Source: Brassica napus
Lineage: Eukaryota; Streptophyta; Magnoliopsida; Brassicales; Brassicaceae
Assembly: GCF_020379485.1 (NCBI RefSeq)
Contig: NC_063444.1
Location: 6,272,652-6,336,651, forward strand
Length of the DNA stretch: 64,000 bases
Reading direction: 5' to 3'
Part shown: in pieces, positions 55,932-64,000 of the stretch
Layout of the letters: every line of letters begins with the position of its first letter
How positions within the stretch are numbered: the first letter of the stretch is position 1
The notes under the pieces: generated by a model
Database searches by the model: none
Told to the model about the DNA's origin: nothing
The model's input: only the letters and a program-made list of their open reading frames with translations
Translations under genes and position numbers: made by a program

Positions 55932-57695
55932 TTGAACACCCATTTGAAAGTTTTGGAAAAGCAAGTTGCTCAAACCGCCTCCAGCAGCAGAACAACACCT
56001 GGATTTCTACCAGGGAAGTCAGAGACGAATCCCAAGGAGTTTGTGAATGCTGTAACACTTAGGAGTGGAAAAACGATTGAGGGATCGAATAAGAAAGAGA
56101 TCGACCGATCTCAGGAACAGATCGACCGATCAAAGGGGACGGAGATCGACCGATCTGGTCCATGTGGATCGACCGATCCCGTGTCAACGAAGCCAAATTC
56201 CTCTGAACCTGAAGAGGTGTATGTGGCGCCTCCTGCTTATGTTCCTAAGGCTCCATACCCATCCAGACCAAGGCAGAAGATCAAAGAACGTGAGTACGAG
56301 AAGCTAAAGAACCTTGTTGGGGAGTTACATGTGAGATTGCCATTCGTTGAAGCGGTGAAGATGGTACCTTCTCTTAAAAGGTACATGAAGGAGATTCTTA
56401 CCGATAAGATGAGCCTAGAGCGTGGTGTGTTGATGCTCAATGAGGAATGTAGCGCAGTTCTACAAAATGTCATGCCTAAAAAGCGTGAAGATCCCGGAGC
56501 ATTTGTTCTACCATGCCGCATTGGATCACTTACCTTTGAGAAGAGTCTCTGCGATCTGGGTTCAGGAGTGAGCCTAATGCCTTTCTCTGTCTCTGAGAGG
56601 CTAGGCATGACGAACTACAAACCTACAAGGATCTCCTTGGTCCTTGCTGACCGATCGGTGCGAAGACCAGTCGGTGTACTAGAAAACATCCCTGTTGGTG
56701 TTGGAAAGGGATATGTGCTTACCGATTTTGTAGTTCTGGAGCTGGAAGAGGAACCTAAAGATCCTCTCATTTTGGGCAGACCGTTTTTAGCTACTGCTGG
56801 AGCCATGATTGATGTACAGAATGGGCATATAGACTTACGTCTAGGAGACATGGCGATGAGATACAATGTGGAGAAGGTGCTGAAAAATCCGACTATTGAT
56901 GGACAGACTTTCTGGGTTGATACATTGACTGAACTGGTGGAGGAAATGGATGAAGAGTTGCACACTGATGATCCTCTACAAGTCGCATTGACCCAAAGGG
57001 AGAGTGAGTTCGGGTTCATGAACCAAGAAGTGGTTGGATTTTCTGAGATTTTGGATTCAGCCTCACCGATTGAGAAGCATGTCGCCTATGTCAGCCTTGA
57101 AGACTCAGGCACCGATAAAACCGTCAAACCGTCATCCTCCCAACCAGATTGGAGTGAGGAGAATGCTCCAAAGGTGGAACTTAAAGCCCTCCCAGCTGGG
57201 CTGAGGTATGCATTCTTGGGACCGAATTCCACATATCCTGTTATTATTTGTGCTAACCTGAATAATGTGGAGACCGCTTTGCTTCTTTCAAAATTGCGAA
57301 AGTATAGAAAAGCATTGGGGTACTCTTTGGATGATATTACAGGTATTTCTCCAGATCTTTGCATGCACAAGATTCACTTGGAGGATGAGTCAAAGACGTC
57401 CATAGAGCACCAGCGAAGACTGAATCCCAAACTGATGGAAGTTGTGAAAAAGGAGATTCTAAAGCTGTTGAGTGCAGGGGTGATCTACCCAATTTCAGAC
57501 AGCACTTGGGTGAGCCCGGTTCATGTGGTTCCTAAGAAGGGTGGCATCACTGTCATCACAAATGAGAAGGCTGAGCTGATTCCTACCAGAACAGTCACAG
57601 GGCATAGGATGTGCATTGACTACAGGAAGCTAAACTCAGCCACAAGGAAGACCACTTCCCACTTCCTTTCATTGACCAGATGCTGGAAAGACTAG
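55932..57695 (+). pseudogene. Athila gag end, protease and RT start
   Basis: 587-codon frame. Its start is gag C-terminal sequence (LEKQVAQTASS, FLPGKSETNPKEFVNAVTLRSGK), then a linker with three IDRS and one GSTDP encoded by GATCGACCGATC repeats. The protease shows SLCDLGSGVSLMPFSV (DLG active site) and PLILGRPFL. The RT N-terminus follows ([39 protein letters not shown]). A one-base loss near 57648 shifts the frame before the catalytic RT motif. Confidence 0.82.
56100..56180. repeat. GATCGACCGATC palindrome cluster in coding linker
   Basis: Four copies within 80 bp, three read as IDRS and the fourth in another frame as GSTDP. Confidence 0.85.
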
Positions 57696-58912
57696 CCAAC
57701 CACCCCTACTACTGTTTTCTCGATGGCTACTCCGGGTTCTTTCAGATACCCATTCATCCAGAGGACCAAGAGAAGACAACATTCACCTGTCCATACGGTA
57801 CTTTTGCCTACAGGAGAATGCCCTTCGGATTGTGCAATGCTCCTGCCACTTTCCAGAGATGCATGATGTCGATCTTTACTGATCTTATTGAGGACATTAT
57901 GGAGGTTTTTATGGACGATTTCTCAGTCTACGGTTCTTCATTTACCGACTGCCTTGCTAATCTGTGCAAGGTGCTGGAAAGATGTGAGGAGAAGAACTTG
58001 GTGCTAAATTGGGAGAAATGCCATTTCATGGTGAAAGATGGCATTGTTTTGGGTCACAGGATATCAGAGCAGGGTATCGAGGTTGACAAAGCAAAGATTG
58101 AAGTTATGACCAGCCTACAGCCTCCTAGGACAGTGAGGGATATTCGGAGTTTTCTGGGACATGCCGGTTTTTACAGGAGGTTTATCAAAGACTTCTCTAT
58201 GATAGCGAGGCCACTCACCCGTCTGCTGTGCAAAGAAGCGAAGTTTGTTTTTGATGCTGACTGCCTCGCTGCGTTTCAGATTCTCAAGAAGTCTCTAGTC
58301 AGTGCTCCCATTGTGCAGCCACCATATTGGGACTTGCCATTTGAAAAAATGTGTGACGCAAGTGATTACGCGATTGGAGCTGTTTTGGGGCAGAGAAAAG
58401 ACAAGAAACTCCATGTGATCTATTATGCCAGTCGAACGCTTGATGATGCTCAAATCAAGTATGCTACCACTGAGAAGGAGTTGCTGGCAGTAGTTTATGC
58501 TTTCGAGAAGTTCAGGTCCTATTTGGTGGGCTCGAAAGTAATTGTGCACACAGATCATGCAGCCTTGAAGTACCTGATGACGAAAAAAAATGCTAAACCG
58601 AGACTCTTAAGGTGGATCTTACTGCTACAGGAGTTTGATATTGAGATCAGAGACAAGAGAGGAGCAGAAAATGGAGTGGCAGATCATCTTTCCCGAATGA
58701 GAGTGGAAGCTGAAACACCACTGGATGATACATTACCCGAGGAGAATGTCTATGTGATCACCTTGCTGGAGGATGAGTATTTGGATCAGGCTGATTGCTG
58801 TGTCATGAGACAAATTCAGGATGATCTACCATGGTTTGCAGACTTTGCAAACTACCTATGTGCTGGAATTGAACCACCGAACCTGAAGGGGTATGAGAGG
58901 AAAAGTTCATGA
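57680..58912 (+). pseudogene. Athila reverse transcriptase and RNase H
   Basis: 410-codon frame with [16 protein letters not shown], the catalytic [11 protein letters not shown] (FMDD form), [16 protein letters not shown] and [16 protein letters not shown], then RNase H ([42 protein letters not shown]). RT and RNase H copy the element RNA into DNA. It ends with a frameshift in an A-run near 58902 that separates it from integrase. Confidence 0.85.
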
Positions 58913-60117
58913 GAGATGTGAACCACTACTACTGGGATGATCCCTTCCTCTACAAGAGATGCTCAGATGGTTTATTCAGGAGATGTGTTCTGGAGAATGA
59001 GATGCAAGGGATTCTTTTCCACTGCCACAGTTCAGAATACGCAGGCCATTTTGCAACATTCAAGACGGTTTCTAAGGTCCTGCAGGCTGGTTACTGGTGG
59101 CCTACACTTTTCAGAGACGCCCATGAGTTTGTCTCAAAGTGTGATGCATGTCAGCGGAAGGGCAACATCAGTAAGAGAAATGAGATGCCCCAAAATTTCA
59201 TCCTTGAAGTTGAAGTTTTTGATGTATGGGGAATTGATTTTATGGGCCCTTTCCCATCTTCTTATGGAAATGAGTACATCATGGTTGCGGTTGATTATGT
59301 CTCCAAGTGGGTGGAAGCAGTAGCCAGCAAGACAAATGACTCCAGTGTTGTCAAGAAAATGTTCAAGACAGTCATTTTTCCAAGATTCGGGATCCCGAGA
59401 GTGGTTATTAGTGATGGAGGCTCTCACTTCATCAACAAGACGTTCGATAAACTGCTGAAGAAACATGGAGTAAAGCATAAGGTAGCTACACCTTATCATC
59501 CTCAGACAAGTGGGCAGGTTGAAATATCGAACCGAGAAATCAAGGGGATTTTGGAGAAGGCTGTAGGCAAAACAAGGAAAGACTGGGCTGTGAAGCTTGA
59601 TGACGCCTTATGGGCGTATAGAACCGCCTACAAGACTCCCTTGGGCACCACTCCTTTTAATCTGGTCTATGGAAAGTCTTGTCACCTACCTGTGGAATTG
59701 GAGTACAGTGGTTTTTGGGCAACGAAGTTGATGAACTTCGACATTAAAACCGCTGCAGAAAGGAGGATGGTTCAGTTGAACGAGCTGGACGAGATTCGGT
59801 TGAACGCCTATGAGAACACCAAAATCTACAAGGAAAGAAATAAGGCGTGGCATGACAGAAAGATAATCCCGAGAGACTTCGCTGCTGGAGACAAAGTCCT
59901 TCTGTTCAACTCTAGACTCAAGCTATTTCCTGGAAAGCTTAAGTCTCGTTGGTCCGGACCTTTCACCATCACAGAGGTTAGACCTTATGGAGCTGTTGTC
60001 TTGGAAGAGAATGGGAGGAAGTTCACAGTCAATGGCCAGAGGCTAAAACCTTACTTCACAGATGCAAAACCCGAAGAAGGAACCAACATTCCTTTATCGG
60101 AACCTGATCTCGCCTAA
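58909..60117 (+). pseudogene. Athila integrase
   Basis: 402-codon frame: an HHCC zinc domain ([15 protein letters not shown]...CDACQRKG), a DDE catalytic core ([20 protein letters not shown], and the Glu in [14 protein letters not shown]) and a C-terminal DNA-binding region ([26 protein letters not shown]). The stop is at 60115-60117. No chromodomain, as expected for Athila/Tat. Within itself the frame is intact. Confidence 0.85.
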
Positions 60118-60282
60118 GGACAACAAAATAGTCAGGCTCGCGACTTTAAACAAGCGCTGAGTGGGAGGCAACCCACACGGTTTGATTTTCTTTCTCTTTT
60201 GTGATTATGTTTTCTTGTGTGAATTGATTTTTGGTTGTGTTTTTAGATGATTTTTCAGGCATGTATCACGATCAGGCAGAGA

Positions 60283-60402
60283 TCGATCGATCCAACAGAA
60301 ACAGAACGGGCGATCCATGTAAAAGATCGGTCGATCCGGGTGAGGTAGAGCGGTCGATCTCAGGAGAAGATCGGTCGATCCGACTCGTTTGGATCGGTCG
60401 AT
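60283..60402. repeat. GATCGGTCGATC palindrome cluster
   Basis: At least three GATCGGTCGATC copies plus GATCGATCGATC and two shorter variants (GGGCGATCC, GCGGTCGATC) within 120 bp. It is the reverse complement of the motif in the LTR and in the gag-protease linker. Confidence 0.8.
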
Positions 60403-60410
60403 CTAAGATA

Positions 60411-60584
60411 ATGCCTAAGAGACAGAAGAAGAAGGGATGCGCATCACAGCCAGTTGTTTCTGGAGATAGCGATGACGACTCAAGCGCTCACGACACCGCT
60501 GCTGGACCTGAGGCAGCGGAGGACTCTGATGATGATGGAGCATTGGAGAGGCGTTCGAAGAGGCGCACTGACCGCAACGCCTGA
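60411..60584 (+). CDS. Small basic/acidic ORF downstream of pol
   Basis: 57 codons from an ATG directly after the last GATCGGTCGATC motif: it begins MPKRQKKKG (a possible nuclear-localisation signal), has acidic repeats (SGDSDDDSS, EDSDDDG) and ends RRSKRRTDRNA. I do not recognise a family. The frame is open upstream to 60231. Small ORFs after pol occur in Athila relatives; whether this is translated is unknown. Confidence 0.35.
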   Translation: MPKRQKKKGCASQPVVSGDSDDDSSAHDTAAGPEAAEDSDDDGALERRSKRRTDRNA

Positions 60585-61944
60585 TCGGTAATCTCTCTTG
60601 GAATTATTTTCACACCGAGACGGTGTGAAGTAAGTCTGGGGGAGGATGCTACTTATGTACCATATTGCATTATTTCTTTCATTTTCTTAGTTTATCGGAT
60701 TTGCTTGTGTTTTAAAAACTCTCTACGCATTTTTATCAGACCTTGTGATGATTATTAGACTATTTCCTTGTGTGTTGTGCATTACATTTCATATTGGCCA
60801 TTTTTCAGGACTGTTAGCGCAGACAAACCGAGGAACCACTTGACCAAACAACCTCTCCTTAAATCTTTTATCAAGTCTCGGTGAATTGTAATCGACTCAA
60901 CTATTTTTGACCATTAATGAATTTAATTTCTTTTGACCAGGAATCAACATCAGGAAACGGTATACCATATACACATTCAGGATTTTCTTTACCACATTTT
61001 ACCACTCTTTAATAATCCTGAATGGCCAGACTCATCAATAGTTTGGTACCACACCTACACCTTACCCTTTTATTTCATCTCCATGCATTCTTACACACTG
61101 ATCATATGTACATACATGTGCAAAAACAATGGAGAGATTAGGGTAGACATGGTTCATCCGACTGCTTAGGTAGGATCGGAACATTTAGGTGGTTAGACAC
61201 GGACCTGTGTGTCTAGAGGTGTAAATAGAAAAATTGGGTGTTGAAAGTGTGTGATTGCATCGCAGTGTATATATTCGATTTCGGTTTGTATAAGTTTTCG
61301 TTCTGAAATATCAAAAAAAAAAAAAAAAAAAAAATCAGATATGAATCGATTGATCACCACAAAACATTTGCAAGTAATCGGTCGATTCTAAAAAAAAGAG
61401 AGTTCATGTTTATATCTCATTCAGTAGATTTGATTTAGACATTTATTTTTATTTTTTGTACCAGAGATGATGCGTTGTTTAAATTTGGGGTTAGAGTTTG
61501 AGATTTGTTGGGTTTTGATCATTTGAGACTTGAGCAGTTCGAAAACGTGGTTATCAATATACTCGGTTTCTCCAGCGATTTTGCATAATGTTTTGCATTT
61601 TTTTTGTTATCGCTGATACCCACAAACACTTGAGCCTCACCTAATTAAACACTAAAACAGCCTCCCAAACACCGAGCCCGTTATACCTGATGGAGATATC
61701 TTTGGTGGAAAGGTCACGCCCTTTTTAATGAATGTAAAGAGTTGATTACTTGAAACTGAGACTTGCAGGTCTGAAATATGGAAAGGTTTGCGCGGTCTTG
61801 GTGGGGATTTGGAATGAATGCCTTGACAGTTTCTGATTTAAGTGGTTAGCGAAATCACAAGGTAAGGTCTACTGAGGGTTAGCGAGCTCCCAAATTTTGA
61901 TCCTCTTTACTTGAGGACAAGCAAAGATTCAAGTCTGGGGGAGT

Positions 61945-63287
61945 TGATATTCCGTGATTTTAACGGTTCTAAACTCGTTTTGGAGCAATTAAATGGTCGG
62001 TTTTAATTAATGTTTTTGTCTATTTGATGCGTTTTGGTGTTCTTAAGTGTAATATGCAGGTTACTAGATAGCTTGCAAGAAAAGAACGCATTCGGGATTT
62101 ATTCAGAAGCAAGATGGACCGAACAATGGACCGAATGAGAAGTATTGATCGCACAGGACATAGATCGACCGATCCATTGTCTGTGGATCGACCGATCCAG
62201 AGCTAAGAAGAAAAGCCGTACGGTTTCATGCACTAGATCGACCGATCCGACCACTGGGGATCGACCGATCCCACGCTCTACGGGCTCCACACGCACCAAT
62301 GAGCTTTTCACTCCTTTTTACCCACTCCCTTCAATAATGGACGAAAAGAGAGGACTTTTGGGACTCAGAAGAGATTAGAGACGACCAAGAAGGAGATTTA
62401 CAAGTTCTTGAGAGAGATTTGAGAGTTTTGTAACTTGTTTTGTGTGATTTGTGAAGATTTGTAAAGGAGTTCATCTCAAAACCATTTGGAGAAGATCTTC
62501 TGAACCTTTACTCTGTTTTAATACAATCTTATCATGTTTTCTTCATCAAAATCGTGTTGTTCTTGCTTAGTTATGTGTGAGTAGTCATCTAGTTGGGTTT
62601 AGGGGTTCTCATAGGGGATTTCTTGATGTTTTGATTCATAAAACGTGTGTAGACTAAGGGATTACGTTTTGGTTCTTCATCTAATGGATTTCTTACTGCT
62701 TGAACTGAATTGATCACTTAGTTCATGATATCAGATTGTTTGATGCACCGAAAGTGATTGTTTGAACTTCCGAAAATACTTTAGATGAGCAAAGTGTCCT
62801 TAACCCTCGGAAGTTGATGTTATTGCGCTTTGTGAACATATTGAACCTGTTCTTAATGCTTGTTTAGAAATTGAAACTCAGCGGAAGTTAGTGTGGAGAT
62901 TTCTATAACATAGAGAATTAGCTCTACGGAAGTAGGTTAATTCTAATATCGTGTTTGAGTTCTAGACGGTTCTTAATATATCCCTGTGTCTGCCATTAAT
63001 TGTATCTTGATTAAAAAGAAATCCCTGAGAATTCTCAATGCCCAACGTTTGTTTTAAAATAGTTTTCAAATCGTTTAAATCATTTTTTTTACAGCTTGTT
63101 TATGTTTTGTGACACTAAAGAAAATTAAATAAAAACCATCAAAAATATATCTTCGTTCGCTGTAGCTATTAACTTGTCTGCAACTCTACGTGTGATCATC
63201 GGTCCCTGTGGATTCGATCCCACATTACTACTGCGTACTTTACTGTGCACTTGCAGTTAGATAATCGGGTTAAAACTCGACACATCA
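61945..63287 (+). repeat. Athila-type 3' LTR (1,343 bp)
   Basis: Near-identical to 52986-54327. It keeps the four GATCGACCGATC copies (about 62163-62270). Confidence 0.9.
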
Positions 63288-63292
63288 TTATC

Positions 63293-63696
63293 CGCGCAAG
63301 ACGCAGATCTTAACCTAATTAAAATTTTGTTTCGGATATTGGAGAGATTACAGGCGAAAATCCGGAGCTCTCACTTTTAAAAACTGCGAAATTAGTAAAT
63401 TTTGAGCGTTTTTTATAAGTGATAGCGATACATCAAACTCAAACACTTATTATACTTCAGACAAAAAAAACACTTATTATACTAAGTTTTGTTATTACTT
63501 TTAGTTTTGGCAAATTACAATACAAAGAGCCTTTTATTTCGTGAAATATTGTCAAGCATACAAACAATAGTAATCATTTAGTCAAAAAATACCAATAGTT
63601 ATCATTTAATCCCTTCATAGAAGATGTTGTATATAGAAAAGACTTTAATATAATTGTGCGAAAAAGAACTGACAGATAGATTTTTTAAAAGTATTC
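63293..63696. other. 3' flank of the decarboxylase gene
   Basis: AT-rich. It presumably includes the 3' UTR of the minus-strand gene ending at 63697. No other feature. Confidence 0.5.
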
Positions 63697-64000
63697 TCAA
63701 TTTTTTTTATTGTGGATAAATTTGGTGGCATGCTTCTGTATAATCTGCCATGCTTCGGTCACATGCTTCTCCTCTGTTAACGGTGCACCAACAGCAAATC
63801 GTAAAATGAACTTTCCCGACAGAGCCTATTGACAGAATTTAGATACGTTTCAGTTTTTAGTTATTAAACTAATCCTTTTTTAAAAACAAAATATGATAAT
63901 TTTATTTATTATATAGATATAACTCCTCACCGTGTGAGAGATGAAGATCTTGCCGGTAGAGTTAACGGTCGCAATTAATTCACGGTTTTGATCGTTACAT
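63697..64000 (-). CDS. Tyrosine/aromatic amino acid decarboxylase, last two exons (partial)
   Basis: The 3' end of a PLP-dependent group II decarboxylase that removes CO2 from tyrosine or a related amino acid. The penultimate exon (64000-63931) encodes NDQNRELIATVNSTGKIFISHT; the intron starts GTGAGG at 63930 and ends AATAG at 63826. The last exon (63825-63697, 42 codons plus TGA) begins ALSGKFILRFAVGAPLTEE, followed by HVTEAWQIIQKHA. The phase is zero at the junction. This is the conserved C-terminal small domain of plant TyDC/AADC proteins. The PLP lysine and most of the protein lie beyond the window edge. Position relative to AMT1;4 suggests the At4g28680 (TYDC) counterpart. Substrate cannot be decided from this fragment. 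Confidence 0.85.

Larger units (their letters stand above)
60118..61944 (+). other. Athila post-pol region
   Basis: Begins with the GAGTGGGAGGCAACCCAC segment usual downstream of Athila pol. It holds inverted-orientation GATCGGTCGATC motifs (60283-60402), a small ORF (60411-60584), a polypurine-like AGTCTGGGGGAGG (60633-60645) and an A-run (61312-61334). An env-like ORF, found here in some Athila elements, is absent. The true polypurine tract ends at 61944. Confidence 0.6.
52986..63287 (+). mobile_element. Complete Athila-type Ty3/gypsy LTR retrotransposon
   Basis: LTRs at 52986-54327 and 61945-63287, TGATATTCCG...GACACATCA. The target duplication TTATC lies at 52981-52985 and 63288-63292. 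An 18-base primer site TGGCGCCGTTGCCGGGGA (54334-54351) and polypurine tract AGTCTGGGGGAG (61932-61943) are present. Gag, protease, RT, RNase H and integrase follow in Ty3 order on the plus strand. They are split over several frames by apparent single-base losses. About 1.8 kb of mostly non-coding DNA follows integrase. Length is 10,302 bp. Confidence 0.95.

Overview
The window is plant nuclear DNA, almost certainly from a Brassicaceae species (Brassica/Raphanus type or a relative). Three host loci, all on the minus strand, sit in the order AMT1;4 ammonium transporter (16605-18110), a Cys/His-rich unknown gene (18808-20020, with duplicates at 34046-35258 and 39982-40628) and the 3' end of a tyrosine/aromatic amino acid decarboxylase (63697-64000). 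From memory this is the Arabidopsis thaliana order At4g28700 - At4g28690 - At4g28680. The rest, about 90 percent, is transposable-element DNA that has expanded this small syntenic interval.

Left part (1-16600): remains of CACTA (En/Spm) elements with CCGACGG-type subterminal repeats and a four-exon TNP2-like transposase gene carrying a frameshift; a Harbinger-like MITE; a tRNA-like/SINE scrap; a 5'-truncated L1-type LINE ending in poly(A); a 208-bp fold-back MITE with TAA target duplications; and a complete but badly decayed Copia element (10771-16251, target duplication CAAAG, LTRs only 119-139 bp).

Middle part (16605-43370): AMT1;4, then a 1,670-bp block holding the unknown gene. A Tekay-type chromovirus (Ty3/gypsy) inserted 10 bp upstream of that gene's likely ATG and now has the structure LTR-internal-LTR-truncated internal (20031-33598). 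It is fused through a GAA microhomology to a second, insertion-free copy of the same gene block (33599-35268). That second copy is the only one with both an intact reading frame and its native upstream sequence. A 5.37-kb unit starting inside it (34610-39976: 5' part of the gene, upstream DNA, a hAT-like MITE and a LINE fragment) is duplicated in tandem (39982-52589).

Right part (43371-64000): the second copy of the 5.37-kb unit is split by a non-autonomous Athila-type element with gag-protease only (43371-50608, two 1557-bp LTRs, target duplication TCACC). Next comes a complete Athila-type element (52986-63287, target duplication TTATC) whose gag-pol is broken by four apparent single-base deletions. 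The last 700 bp carry the final exons of the decarboxylase.

The relative order of events can be read: LINE and MITE insertion, then tandem duplication of the 5.37-kb unit, then the gag-protease element into copy two. The Tekay insertion and the fusion to an empty-site copy are very recent, since repeats differ by only a few bases. The most unusual signals are the dispersed 12-bp palindrome GATCGACCGATC in the Athila element, a frame-restoring putative 82-nt intron between gag and protease of the Tekay element, and the empty-site/filled-site gene fusion.
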